A stretch of DNA of 64,000 nucleotides from contig JACZUF010000001.1 in assembly GCA_022573285.1 (NCBI GenBank), positions 62,001 through 126,000 on the forward strand, read 5' to 3'. Positions within the stretch are counted from its first letter, which is position 1. Every line of letters begins with the position of its first letter. Shown here piece after piece: positions 8,597-17,909 of the stretch. Both the position numbers and the translations under genes were made by a program. The notes under the pieces were generated by a model. That model had not been told where the DNA came from. It did not search any database and saw nothing but the letters and a program-made list of their open reading frames with translations. This DNA comes from Chloroflexota bacterium. Its GTDB lineage: Bacteria; Chloroflexota; Dehalococcoidia; Lucifugimonadales; UBA3495.

Positions 8597-9369
8597 TGAC
8601 CACGAAACGGGGAAAGATCTATCTGGTCGGCCTGGGTCCGGGAGACGCCCAGTACCTGGCTCCCGCCGCTTCGCAGGTCCTGGCCGCCAGCGACGTCATC
8701 GTCGGCTTCCGGGCCTACATCCAGCAGATCGAACAGTTGACCGCCGGCAAAGAGGTGGTCTCCATGGAGTTGGGCCAGGAGTTGGAACGGGCGTCCGCTG
8801 CCGTGGATTTGGCCTACGCGGGAAGGACCGTCGCGGTCGTATCTTCCGGCGACGCCGGTATCTACGGGATGTCCGGCCCGGTGTTCCGGGTGCTCACCGA
8901 CCGGGATTGGGACGGCCGAAGCCCGCCGGTGGAGACGGTGCCCGGCGTGTCCGCCATGCAGGCGGCGGCGGCGGTGCTGGGGTCTCCATTGATGCAAGAT
9001 TTTTGCGCCATCAGCCTCAGCGACCTACTCACACCCTGGGAGAAGATCCGTGCACGGTTGGAAGCAGCGGGCCAGGGCGATTTCGTGGTGGCCCTGTATA
9101 ACCCACGCAGCCAGCGGCGGCAGACGCAACTCTTGGAAGCCAGGGAGATACTGCTTAAACACCGGCCCGGCAGCACCCCGGTCGGCATCGTTGGCGACGC
9201 CTTTCGGCCCGGCCAGCGGGAAAAGATCACCAGCCTTCAGGACCTGGAAAAAGAGGCCGAGTCCGTAGACATGGTTACCATTGTGGTGATTGGAAACTCC
9301 ACAACCTACCTCCACGGCGGGAAGATGATCACTCCCAGAGGCTACGAAGAAAAGGCCAAGCCAAGCTAG
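8596..9369 (+). CDS. cbiH: Cobalt-precorrin-3B C17-methyltransferase
   Basis: CbiH/CobJ performs ring contraction and C-17 methylation of cobalt-precorrin-3. The start ATG overlaps the cbiG stop as TAATG; the frame further upstream is a shadow of cbiG. The 257 residues have VGLGPGDAQYLAPAA near 11-25, VSSGDAGIYGMSGPV, the PGVSAMQAAAA loop and VALYNPRSQRR, which is characteristic of C-17 methylases. It is the last gene of the cluster; no terminator hairpin with a T-tract follows. Confidence 0.94.
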   Translation: MTTKRGKIYLVGLGPGDAQYLAPAASQVLAASDVIVGFRAYIQQIEQLTAGKEVVSMELGQELERASAAVDLAYAGRTVAVVSSGDAGIYGMSGPVFRVLTDRDWDGRSPPVETVPGVSAMQAAAAVLGSPLMQDFCAISLSDLLTPWEKIRARLEAAGQGDFVVALYNPRSQRRQTQLLEAREILLKHRPGSTPVGIVGDAFRPGQREKITSLQDLEKEAESVDMVTIVVIGNSTTYLHGGKMITPRGYEEKAKPS

Positions 9370-9600
9370 CGCCCGCTCACAGGCAGCCCCAGTTCAAATC
9401 ATTGCACCATTCCTACAAATTCCAAACCATACTCTCACGAAATTCACCCAAAGTTCTCCGGTAGCTCCCATAGTTTGATGCTAGGGTAACTGGGACTTAC
9501 CGAATCGTCTAGATTCGGGCGGCCCTCAGATGGGGAGACTGCGACCGTTGATCGCGTTGCATTGAGCAAAACTCAACTGCATCAAGGATAGTGAAGGCTG
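9370..9600. other. Intergenic region with two hairpins before the receiver gene
   Basis: This 231 bp gap is less GC-rich than its neighbours. It holds a perfect hairpin CCGAATC-gtcta-GATTCGG near 9499-9517 and a second stem TTGAG-caaaa-CTCAA flanked by TGCA repeats near 9560-9585. The second is just upstream of the TTG start at 9601. Neither has a T-tract. They may be leader structures; no known riboswitch was recognised. Confidence 0.35.
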
Positions 9601-9966
9601 TTGGGCAACAAGATCTTAATCGTCGACGACGAACCGAACATCGCCCGGTCATTAAGCTTCGTCCTCAAAAAAGACGGCTACGACGTGTCAGTTGCGGAAG
9701 ACGGGGACCAAGCAATGGCGATGATTCGTGGCTCCAAGCCCGACATCTTGATTCTAGACGTGATGATGCCCAAGAAGAACGGGTACGACGTGTGCCAAGA
9801 GATAAAGTCAGACGCTGAATTAAGGGACATCCACATAATGATGTTGACCGCCAAAGGCCAGAAAGGCGACCTGGAAATGGGGCTATCGCAGGGCGCCGAC
9901 GAGTACATCACCAAGCCTTTCAGCCCAATGAAGATAGCGGCCAGGGTAAAGAAATTGCTCGGCTAG
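9601..9966 (+). CDS. Stand-alone response regulator receiver protein
   Basis: The 121 residues are a single CheY-like receiver domain. The acidic pocket is D9-D10, the phosphorylatable aspartate is Asp53 in ILDVMMP, and the conserved lysine is in ITKPF near the C-terminus. No output domain follows, so it probably relays phosphate or acts by protein contact. The start is TTG at 9601, preceded by GTGAAGG; no ATG is available upstream in frame. The histidine kinase gene 210 bp downstream is a likely partner by position only. Confidence 0.9.
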   Translation: MGNKILIVDDEPNIARSLSFVLKKDGYDVSVAEDGDQAMAMIRGSKPDILILDVMMPKKNGYDVCQEIKSDAELRDIHIMMLTAKGQKGDLEMGLSQGADEYITKPFSPMKIAARVKKLLG

Positions 9967-10176
9967 CTTCGTTTCACCGATCACAGCCCCCTTTGGTCAA
10001 ACGGGTCCAGGCCGAAGTGGACCGGAGGGCGGAGAGTCGTCTCTGCGACTGGTTTCTTGCGGTCTCTGGTGCAAACCCTCGGCCAACGTATCTAGACCAA
10101 CATTTGTTACGAGCAAGAGACGCAGGTGGCCGGAGCGCTTCCAACCTAGGGGCCACCCCGATCAAGAAGTGAACAG
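9967..10176. other. Intergenic gap with no recognised feature
   Basis: These 210 bp separate the receiver gene from the sensor kinase. No convincing reading frame, RNA gene or promoter pair was seen. Confidence 0.3.
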
Positions 10177-11682
10177 ATGAGAATCAGCATCGGACAAAAA
10201 CTAACTCTTTCGTTTTTGCTAGTAGCTCTACTGGTTGGACTTCTCGGGTTTGTTGGGTACGCCAATATGAGAGAGACTGCCAGACAAGTAGACGTGATAG
10301 CGGAGGAGACGGCCGGTTTAACTAAATTAAGTGAGATGAAATTCCACATTCTAGAGGGTATCGAGGAAGCGTTTGCGTACCCTCTTTCGGGCGACCCAAG
10401 TGAAAAAGTAGAATTTTACGAAAAGTTAGAATATTTTGATAGTTCCGCCGCTGAGTTTAAGGAGATTTCCCATATCGGTCGGCGTGGTCAAGAGGAAGAA
10501 TCTGAGTTATTCAATCAAATACTTGCAGCGAAAGAAGGCCTAGCAATAGCTGCCGACAACATGTTTAAGAGTTATGAAAAGGATGGAACAGCAATTTTCT
10601 CGCATGGTTCTCCCTTTGACAACGCGATGCATGTTTTACTTCCGTTAATAGACCGGTTTTTGGAGATTGAAGGTGAAGAAGTTGCCGAAGCACAAGAAGA
10701 TATAGCGGCGGCGATTGCAAATGCGGAAAGGCTAACAATCATCGTAATATCAGTAGCTGTACTTCTAGCGATCGGCTTGGGTATCCTCACTTCCCGTTCC
10801 ATCTCAATCCCAATCAATAAGTTGAAGGATGTGGCAGAGGAGCTGGGCAAAGGGAACCTTGGCATAAGGGCGGATATCGAATCAAGAGACGAAATTGGCA
10901 GCCTGGCAACTTCATTCGATCAGATGGCCGGAGTGCTCCAGCAGGCGGAGGAGCAACGGAGAGACCTGATTGCGGAGCTGGAAGATAAGAACGCGGAGTT
11001 GGAGCGGTTCGCCTATACCGTCTCCCACGACCTGAAAAGCCCCCTCATCACCATTAAAGGTTTCCTGGGGGCGCTGGAGCAGGACATCGCCCGGGGAAAT
11101 ACCGAACGGATGCAGTCCGACATGGCCCGCATCTCGGCCGGCGCGGACCGAATGAGCGGCCTTCTGGATGAACTACTGGAGCTTTCGCGCATCGGCCGTG
11201 TAGTAGGCTCTCCAGAGGAGGTGCCGCTGGGCGAGGTGGCGCGGGAGGCGGTAGCCCTGGTCGCCGGCCTCGCGGAAGAGCGCAAGGTACGGGTTACGGT
11301 GTCCGACGGTCTACCCGTCGTCTTCGGGGACCGGTTGAGGATCCGGGAAGTACTGCAGAACTTGGTGGAAAACGCAATTAAGTTCATGGGAGAGCAGCCC
11401 GATCCCATTGTAGAGATCGGGGAACTGCAAAGGAATGGAGAGAGTGTCTGCTTCGTGCGGGACAACGGCATGGGCATCGATCCCCGATTCAGCCAAAAAG
11501 TGTTTGACCTCTTTGATAAGCTGGACCGAAACACGGAGGGGACAGGCATTGGGTTGGCCCTTGTCAAACGGATCGTAGAGGTGCACCGCGGGCGCGTCTG
11601 GGTCGAATCCGATGGCTTGGGACAAGGGTCAACGTTCTATTTCACCTTACCGTCCAAAAGAGGCATGCCGCACGATGACTGA
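10177..11682 (+). CDS. Membrane sensor histidine kinase with HAMP domain
   Basis: The 501 residues hold a membrane anchor at about 9-28, a periplasmic sensing segment at about 30-184, a second membrane helix at about 186-206 and a HAMP linker to about 260. The dimerisation/phosphoacceptor domain has His284 in VSHDLKSPL. The ATPase domain has the N box NLVENAIKF, G1 box DNGMGID and G2 box GTGIGLALV. The first 700 bp or so are visibly richer in A+T than the kinase half, as if a sensor module of other origin had been joined to a local kinase core. The stop overlaps the start of the next receiver gene by 8 bp, suggesting a cognate pair. Confidence 0.93.
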   Translation: MRISIGQKLTLSFLLVALLVGLLGFVGYANMRETARQVDVIAEETAGLTKLSEMKFHILEGIEEAFAYPLSGDPSEKVEFYEKLEYFDSSAAEFKEISHIGRRGQEEESELFNQILAAKEGLAIAADNMFKSYEKDGTAIFSHGSPFDNAMHVLLPLIDRFLEIEGEEVAEAQEDIAAAIANAERLTIIVISVAVLLAIGLGILTSRSISIPINKLKDVAEELGKGNLGIRADIESRDEIGSLATSFDQMAGVLQQAEEQRRDLIAELEDKNAELERFAYTVSHDLKSPLITIKGFLGALEQDIARGNTERMQSDMARISAGADRMSGLLDELLELSRIGRVVGSPEEVPLGEVAREAVALVAGLAEERKVRVTVSDGLPVVFGDRLRIREVLQNLVENAIKFMGEQPDPIVEIGELQRNGESVCFVRDNGMGIDPRFSQKVFDLFDKLDRNTEGTGIGLALVKRIVEVHRGRVWVESDGLGQGSTFYFTLPSKRGMPHDD

Positions 11683-12127
11683 GTCGCAAATGCAGGGGGA
11701 AGCTGTTCAGATACTGTTGGTGGAGGATGATCCGGACCACGCCGAGCTGATCATCCGCGGTCTCCAAGACAACGGGGTAGCCAATCGAATCCACCATGTC
11801 TCTGATGGCGAGACCGCCCTGGATTACCTGTTCCAAAGAGGGGAATATGCCGATGCGGAGACGAGCCCCCGCCCTCACTTGGTGCTGCTGGACCTGCGCC
11901 TGCCCAAAATTGACGGTCTGGAAGTGCTGAGGGAAATCAAGGCGGACGAGGGGTTGCGCCGCATTCCGGTGGTGGTCCTCACCTCCTCCGCTGCGGAGAG
12001 CGATATCGCCGGCGCCGGCGATAACTACGTCAACAGCTACCTGGTCAAACCGGTGGAATTCGACGAATTTCGACGGATGATGAGGGACCTCGGCTTCTAC
12101 TGGCTGGTTTGGAACCAGCATCCATGA
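11675..12127 (+). CDS. Response regulator, Rcp1-like single receiver
   Basis: This 150-residue single receiver domain resembles the Rcp1 type that partners phytochrome-like kinases. It has the acidic pair in LLVEDDPDHAEL, the phosphorylation site Asp73 in LLDLRLPKIDG, TSSAAE for the conserved Thr/Ser and LVKPVEF for the lysine. The ATG at 11675 lies within the last codons of the kinase gene; the frame upstream is its shadow. It likely takes phosphate from the kinase before it or the larger kinase after it. Confidence 0.9.
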   Translation: MTESQMQGEAVQILLVEDDPDHAELIIRGLQDNGVANRIHHVSDGETALDYLFQRGEYADAETSPRPHLVLLDLRLPKIDGLEVLREIKADEGLRRIPVVVLTSSAAESDIAGAGDNYVNSYLVKPVEFDEFRRMMRDLGFYWLVWNQHP

Positions 12128-12170
12128 GGGCCTCCTTTACTGTCAGGCCAGAATTGGCCAGGGGACACCG

Positions 12171-15100
12171 ATGAACGAACCGTTGACTCATATCCTGCTG
12201 GTTGAGGACGAGAAGGCCCATGTCGAGTTGGTGTGCCGGGCCTTCGAGGCGCAGCGGGGGCGGTTCCACTTGTCCATCGCGGGCAGCCTGGCGGAGGCGC
12301 GGACCCGCCTGGCGGAGGCCCTCCCGCACCTGATCATCGCCGACCTACGCCTGCCGGACGGACTGGGGACCGGCTTGCTGCCGGCCGAGGGAGAAGAGCG
12401 CACGGTCCCGCTGGTCGTGATGACCGCCCAAGGAGACGAGGCGGCGGCGGTGGAGGCCATCAAGGCTGGAGCCCTGGACTACCTGGTCAAGTCGGAGGAA
12501 GTCCTGGCCGACATGCCCCGCATCGCCGAACGCGCCCTGCGGGAGTGGCGCAACATCACCGAGCGCCAGGTGGCGGAGCAGGCCCTGCGCCGTTTCTCTC
12601 AAGAGAACGCAGTGATGGCCGAAATCGGGCGTATCGTCAACTCTTCATTGGACATTGAAGAGGTATATGAGAGGATCGGCAGCCAGGTTGGGAAATTGGT
12701 TCATTTCGACCGGCTGACCATCAACATTATCAACCGAGAAAACGGGACTGCCGCCAGTACCTTCGTCACCGGGATCGACATACCGGAGTTACCGACAGGT
12801 CGAGTATTCCCGCTGGTGGGGTCGTCCAGCGGCCTCGCGGTCAGCACCAAGGCCACTCAGCTAATCCTGCCCCAGCACGAACAAGAATTGGCTGAACTGT
12901 TCCCTCCTATGGTTACCGCCTACCAGGCAGGCATCAAGTCTTTCATGCTAGTTCCCCTCATCTCCCAAGGGGAGGTGGTGGCGGTGATGCGCCTTCAGTC
13001 AAAAGAGGCCAACGCCTACAGCAAAGATGATGTGCGAGTAGCGGAATTGGTCAGCGCCCAGGTTGCCAGCGCCATCGCCAACGCCCAGCTTTTTGCCGAA
13101 AGGATGCAGGCCGAGGCTGCCGAGCGCCGGCGCTCCCAGGAGTTGGCGGGCCTGTACGAGATTTCCCGGATCTTCTCCGCCATGGGCGACTTCGAAGCCA
13201 AAGCCACCGATGCGCTGGAAAAACTAGTCGTTCTAGCCAGCGCCGACTGGGTAACCCTCAGGCTGCCCAAAGAGGGAGAGCCGGGCCTGCGCCTGGTGGC
13301 CGCATCGGGACCGGCGGTGGCGGAACACGCGCCAATTCCGGTGTTTACAAAGGCCATGACCATGAGCATGGCGGCATTCGCCGAGGGCAGAATCATAGTG
13401 ATCGACGATTACGCTAGCCAGCCTGCGGCTTCCCAAATCCTCGTCGATCTGGGAATGCAGTCCATGGTGATCCTGCCGGTCAAAACCGGCGACCGCACCA
13501 TGGGCGTGGTTACCGTTATTTCCAAGGATAAGAGCCACTTTAGCCCGGAGTTGGTAGAACTTTTGACCGCCGTCGGTGAAGGGCTGGGTGTACTCCTAGA
13601 GAACTCCATGCTCCATGAGGAGTCCGAGACTGCGCACCGGGCCCAACGGCGCATGGCGGAAGTAAACTCAGCCATGGCCGAAATTAGCCGCATCATTAGC
13701 TCCTCCCTGGACATTGACGAAGTCTACGAAGCCTTCGCGGCCGAACTGGCAAAGCTGGTTGCTTTCAAATGGGCGTCGGTAAACTTGGTTGACCTCGATG
13801 AACAGACGTTGACCGCCACCTACGTGTCCGGCGAACCGGTTGCTCGGCGCCGCCACGGCGAAACCTTCCCACTGGCCGGGACATTCACCGGCGCGGTGAT
13901 CAATGAGCCTGCCGGGTTGGTCGTGGATTTCAGCCACGGAGAAGACCACACTCGGTTCCCGGGGCTGGACCCGTTTTTGGAAGCCGGATATTGCAGCTTC
14001 ATGGGGGTACGGCTGATCCACCACGACCGCGTAATGGGCGTGCTGATCTTGGCGTCGGCCAGTCCTGGCGCATATGGCGACCGAGACTTGGAGATCGCCG
14101 CCCGGGCCGCCCGTCAAATCGCCGGGGCCATCGCCAACGCGTCGCTTTATGTTCGACAGAGGGAGGCCGACGAGGAAATTCGAGACCTGGCAAAATTTCC
14201 TTCGGAAGACCCGAACCCCGTCATCCGCATGTCCGACGACGGGATAATCATGTACGTCAACGACGCAGCCACAAAAATCTTGGAGAACCGTGGCCTTAAA
14301 GACGGCGAATCCACCTTGGTGGTTTGGCAGGAATTGGTCAAAGAAGCTTTAGCCAGTGGCACGCCCAAAGAAGTTGAGATCGAATACGGCCCACGAATCA
14401 TTTCATACTCTTTAGTTCCGGTGCCGGACGCGGGGTACGCCAACATTTATGGGAGAGACATCACAGCGGCGAAGGAAGTGGAACGTTTGAAAGACGAGTT
14501 TATCTCCACTGTCTCCCACGAACTGCGCACGCCGCTGACCTCCATCAAGGGCGCGGCGGAGATCCTCCTGAATTACAGAGACGAGGACCCAGCGGTTCAG
14601 GAAGAATTCCTGAACATAATCGACAGCGAGAGCGACCGGCTCACCAGGTTGATCAACGATGTGCTGGACCTAGCCAGGATGGAGTCGGGCCAGATGCAGT
14701 TTCGCACGTCCGAGGTGGACCTGCCCGGCATTATTGAAACGGCCGTCGACAGTACCCACTCCCTGACGGTAAAGAAGAACCTGACGGTTGAGATTGCGTT
14801 GGATGAAGACCTGCCTACTGTCGCCTCTGACCCGGATAGGCTGGTCCAGGTGCTTACAAATCTGTTGAGCAACGCCATCAAATTCACGCCCACAGGGGGC
14901 CTCATTCGGGTGCGGTCCCGTTTGCTTCCCATTCCGGGACCGGACACCGGTATTAAGATGGTGGAGGTCAGCGTGTCCGACAATGGCGTGGGCATCCCCG
15001 ATAGTGAGTTCGAGAAGATCTTCAAGCGGTTCCAACAGGTCAGCACAACCCTTTCGGACCGGCCCCAGGGCACCGGGCTTGGATTGCCCATCAGCAAGGA

Positions 15101-15260
15101 GATTGTGGAGCACCTGGGCGGGGCGATCTGGGTGGAGAGCGAACCGGGGAAAGGTAGCACATTCTTCTTTACCATCCCGTTGGAACAATCCTCGGAACAG
15201 TCCCCGGAACCGGCGGCCGGCGAACCCGGCAAGCGGGATAACACCGCGCTGCCCGCTTAA
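12171..15260 (+). CDS. Hybrid sensor kinase: receiver, three GAF domains, PAS, histidine kinase
   Basis: The 1029-residue protein has an N-terminal receiver with Asp58 in IADLRLPDG. Three GAF domains follow at about 145-310, 325-475 and 495-665; the first and third share the near-identical opening MAEI-RI--SSLDI-EVYE, which points to internal duplication. A short PAS-like domain lies at about 675-770. The kinase core has His783 in VSHELRTPL, the N box NLLSNAIKF, DNGVGIP and GTGLGLPIS. No membrane segment is seen, so it is a cytoplasmic sensor driven by phosphotransfer to its own receiver and by GAF ligands. It closes the signalling block begun at 9601. Confidence 0.93.
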   Translation: MNEPLTHILLVEDEKAHVELVCRAFEAQRGRFHLSIAGSLAEARTRLAEALPHLIIADLRLPDGLGTGLLPAEGEERTVPLVVMTAQGDEAAAVEAIKAGALDYLVKSEEVLADMPRIAERALREWRNITERQVAEQALRRFSQENAVMAEIGRIVNSSLDIEEVYERIGSQVGKLVHFDRLTINIINRENGTAASTFVTGIDIPELPTGRVFPLVGSSSGLAVSTKATQLILPQHEQELAELFPPMVTAYQAGIKSFMLVPLISQGEVVAVMRLQSKEANAYSKDDVRVAELVSAQVASAIANAQLFAERMQAEAAERRRSQELAGLYEISRIFSAMGDFEAKATDALEKLVVLASADWVTLRLPKEGEPGLRLVAASGPAVAEHAPIPVFTKAMTMSMAAFAEGRIIVIDDYASQPAASQILVDLGMQSMVILPVKTGDRTMGVVTVISKDKSHFSPELVELLTAVGEGLGVLLENSMLHEESETAHRAQRRMAEVNSAMAEISRIISSSLDIDEVYEAFAAELAKLVAFKWASVNLVDLDEQTLTATYVSGEPVARRRHGETFPLAGTFTGAVINEPAGLVVDFSHGEDHTRFPGLDPFLEAGYCSFMGVRLIHHDRVMGVLILASASPGAYGDRDLEIAARAARQIAGAIANASLYVRQREADEEIRDLAKFPSEDPNPVIRMSDDGIIMYVNDAATKILENRGLKDGESTLVVWQELVKEALASGTPKEVEIEYGPRIISYSLVPVPDAGYANIYGRDITAAKEVERLKDEFISTVSHELRTPLTSIKGAAEILLNYRDEDPAVQEEFLNIIDSESDRLTRLINDVLDLARMESGQMQFRTSEVDLPGIIETAVDSTHSLTVKKNLTVEIALDEDLPTVASDPDRLVQVLTNLLSNAIKFTPTGGLIRVRSRLLPIPGPDTGIKMVEVSVSDNGVGIPDSEFEKIFKRFQQVSTTLSDRPQGTGLGLPISKEIVEHLGGAIWVESEPGKGSTFFFTIPLEQSSEQSPEPAAGEPGKRDNTALPA

Positions 15261-15310
15261 AATCCGGTGCACCCCTCAGCATCAAGCACAACCAGAAGCA
15301 CGAATCTAAG

Positions 15311-16456
15311 ATGAAACGAAGCGAGTCCCGGATACTGACCACCCACACCGGCAGTCTGCCCCGCTCGCCTGAGTTGCAGGAATTGCTACGCTCCAGGCTG
15401 GACCCACGGGATGGCGAGGAAGACGAGTATATAGCCGGGGTGGAAGAAGGGGTTGCCGACGTCGTCGCCAGGCAGGCGGCCATCGGCATTGACGTGATCA
15501 ACGACGGAGAACAGGGCCGGGTCCAATATGCCACCTACGTCAAGGACCGTTTAACCGGCTATGAAGGCGAGCAGGTCCTCCGGGCCCGGCCGCGGATCGA
15601 CCTCTTAGACTTTCCCGAATTTGCCGCTCAGAGTGGCGTATCCTCATCGGCCACCATCCCCTGGCCTGCCTGCACCGGGCCCATCGGCTGGAAAGACCGG
15701 GACGCCGTGCAACGGGACATCCAACGGCTCAAGGCCGCCACCTCCGGCGTCAATGCAGAAGAGGTCTTCATGACCGCCGCCTCGCCGGGCGTCATCGCCA
15801 ACTTCCTGCCCAACGAATACTACCCCACCGAAGAGGCCTACCTGTATGCCCTGGCCGAGGTGATGAAAGACGACTACAACGACATCGTCGATTCCGGATT
15901 GCTGCTCCAGATCGACTGTCCCGACCTGGCCATGACCAGGGTCACCCAGTTCTCGCACCTCAGCCAAGAAGAGTTCATCAAAATCGTGGAGATGCACGTA
16001 GAGGTCCTGCAATATGCCCTGGCCGGGATCCCACCCGACCGGATGCGCCTGCACCTGTGCTGGGGCAACACCGAAGGGCCCCATCACCACGATGTGCCGC
16101 TAAAAGAGATCATCAACATCGTCTTGAGGGTGCCGGCGGGGGCCATCTCCTTCGAGGGCGCCAATCCCCGCCACGCCCACGAGTGGAAGGTCTGGCAGGA
16201 CGTGAAACTTCCCGATGGAAAGATAATCATCCCCGGAGTCTTGGACACGACCACCAACTTCATTGAGCACCCCGAACTGATCGCCCAACGGATCGTCCGT
16301 TATGCCGGAGCGGTGGGCAAAGAGAACATGATGGTGGGCAGCGATTGCGGGTTCGGGACCTCCGCCTGGGGGCGCCGGGTGGAATCTCGGATCGCCTGGG
16401 CCAAACTGGAGTCCATGGTCGAAGGCGCACGGCTCGCCAGCCAGGAACTCTGGTAA
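15311..16456 (+). CDS. Cobalamin-independent methionine synthase-like (MetE C-terminal/UROD fold) protein
   Basis: The 381 residues match the stand-alone MetE C-terminal-like family. The start has TTHTGSLPRSPEL, the middle IGIDVINDGEQGR and QIDCPDLAMTR, and later HLCWGN-EGPHHHD and EHPELIAQRI, close to the zinc/homocysteine region of MetE. Such short proteins transfer methyl or alkyl groups to or from thiols and are common in catabolic clusters; true methionine synthesis is not certain. The ATG at 15311 is 50 bp after the kinase gene. No partner subunit is adjacent. Confidence 0.8.
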   Translation: MKRSESRILTTHTGSLPRSPELQELLRSRLDPRDGEEDEYIAGVEEGVADVVARQAAIGIDVINDGEQGRVQYATYVKDRLTGYEGEQVLRARPRIDLLDFPEFAAQSGVSSSATIPWPACTGPIGWKDRDAVQRDIQRLKAATSGVNAEEVFMTAASPGVIANFLPNEYYPTEEAYLYALAEVMKDDYNDIVDSGLLLQIDCPDLAMTRVTQFSHLSQEEFIKIVEMHVEVLQYALAGIPPDRMRLHLCWGNTEGPHHHDVPLKEIINIVLRVPAGAISFEGANPRHAHEWKVWQDVKLPDGKIIIPGVLDTTTNFIEHPELIAQRIVRYAGAVGKENMMVGSDCGFGTSAWGRRVESRIAWAKLESMVEGARLASQELW

Positions 16457-16478
16457 GAATCGGCCGGTTCCCTGGGAG

Positions 16479-16679
16479 TCAGTCGTCCTGCTGGGCAATC
16501 TTGAAACTGAACGTTATCGTGCGGGTGATGGTCCCGTCGAAGTCCCGTTCCGGGCCGTATTCCTCCGCGGAGACCCGCAGGTCCATGCCCAGGCCCCGCA
16601 TGTCGTTGGCCAGGGCTTCCACCCGTCGGCGGACCTCGGCCACGTCTTGGTCAAGTTCTGACTCGTCGTTTGTCGCCAT
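16479..16679 (-). CDS. Small acidic hypothetical protein
   Basis: This 66-residue protein starts MATNDESELDQ and has a short predicted coiled coil (DVAEVRRRVEALANDM) followed by a beta-rich tail rich in Thr. A GTG at 16694 would add five residues. It lies convergent to the MetE-like gene and upstream of nothing else on its strand, with no clear ribosome binding site. The composition looks coding but the family is not recognised. Confidence 0.45.
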   Translation of the reverse strand: MATNDESELDQDVAEVRRRVEALANDMRGLGMDLRVSAEEYGPERDFDGTITRTITFSFKIAQQDD

Positions 16680-16768
16680 TGTTCGGTTGCACACCTAACC
16701 GGGGCGCCACGCCCGGAAGAGAGCAAAGGCGCCCATCGAATTTCGTGGGTTAGCGAGATTGTCGCCGC

Positions 16769-17587
16769 CTAGTAATAGACTGCGTTCCCAGTGCCGCCGC
16801 CGGCCATGATCACTTCCCCGGTCACCGCCCATGACTTGTCCGACGCCAGATAGGCCGTCAAGTAGCCGATCTCCGAGGCGTCGACCATCCGGTGGATATG
16901 GTTTGCCCTGGGGGACCCGACGGCGAAGTCTTGGGCTTCGGCCTCTTCGGGAGTGACGCCCAGAGTCTTGGCGCGCGCCTCCAACAGACTGGGGGTGCGC
17001 TCGGTGCGGGTAGTGCCCGGATGGATGCAGTTGACGGTGATGCCGAATTGTCCCACCTGGGTGGCCAGGGTCTTGGTCAGGTGGACCAGGGACACGTTGC
17101 GGGCCCCGCCGCTCAGGTTGCCGGCGTTCCGGGCGTTGCCGCCGCTGATGTTGATGATCCGGCCCCAAGGCTGTTCCTTCAGGAAGGGAATGGCCGCCCG
17201 GGCGCAGCGCAAGGCCCCGACATACTTGACGTCGAAGTCGCCGATCAGTTCGTCTTCGTTGACCGTGTCGATGGGGCCGACCGCTCCCGGAGAGCCGCCG
17301 GGCAACGAAGCGCTGTTAACCAGGATGTCCAGGCCGCCCAATTGGCTGGCCGCATCGGCGATGACGCGGTCGACCTGCTCGCGGGAGGTGACGTCCAAGA
17401 CCATGGGGATGATCCGCCGGCCGGTGATATCTTCGATCTCTTTGGCGCTTTCCTCCAATGCCGAAAGGGTCCGGGAAGCTATCACCACATCCGCGCCCTC
17501 CCGGGCCAACTCCAGTGCAATGGCTTTACCGATGCCACGGCTGCCGCCGCCCACGAACGCGTGCTTGTCCTTCAGTCCGAGATCCAT
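16769..17587 (-). CDS. SDR-family oxidoreductase lacking the canonical Tyr-x3-Lys
   Basis: The 272 residues have the short-chain dehydrogenase fold: the nucleotide loop GGGSRGIGKA near 13-22, the structural VNSASL in place of NNAG, and NISGGN at the end of strand 5. At the catalytic site the usual YxxxK is replaced by SGGARNVSL, so the proton-donor tyrosine and the lysine are missing while the following helix (LTKTLA) is intact. The protein may catalyse another reaction, use other residues or be non-enzymatic. The ATG is preceded by a good AGAGGAGA ribosome site. Confidence 0.82.
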   Translation of the reverse strand: MDLGLKDKHAFVGGGSRGIGKAIALELAREGADVVIASRTLSALEESAKEIEDITGRRIIPMVLDVTSREQVDRVIADAASQLGGLDILVNSASLPGGSPGAVGPIDTVNEDELIGDFDVKYVGALRCARAAIPFLKEQPWGRIINISGGNARNAGNLSGGARNVSLVHLTKTLATQVGQFGITVNCIHPGTTRTERTPSLLEARAKTLGVTPEEAEAQDFAVGSPRANHIHRMVDASEIGYLTAYLASDKSWAVTGEVIMAGGGTGNAVYY

Positions 17588-17909
17588 GTTGCAGTCTCCT
17601 CTCTAGCCATTCAATGCTTGACTCCCAATGCTGGGCGCATTCTACACAACGGCCGAACCGGCGGCAATTTTACCCCCCGCTCTTCCCGCCACACAAGCGG
17701 TGGTGTACCGGTAGAAGAATCCAGACCCGAAAAGCTAAGATATAGAAGAGAGGGGTTGAATTCGCGAACCCTGGGGTGGCTATCCGGAATCTTAAAAGAT
17801 GAATTACGGCTCCTGTCCGCCGCCATGGCGGGCGCCCGGCCAGGAGGCCTGGCGACACCTTCGCCATCGATAGCAGCTCTACGGGAAATCAATCGGGTAG
17901 GAGGAGGCC
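17588..17909. other. Divergent intergenic region between SDR and formate dehydrogenase genes
   Basis: These 322 bp hold an A-rich tract near 17710-17755 and a GC-rich dyad around 17820-17855 (GCCGCCATGGCGGGC). A ribosome site GGAGGAGG lies just before 17910. No convincing gene or complete promoter was recognised. Confidence 0.35.
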
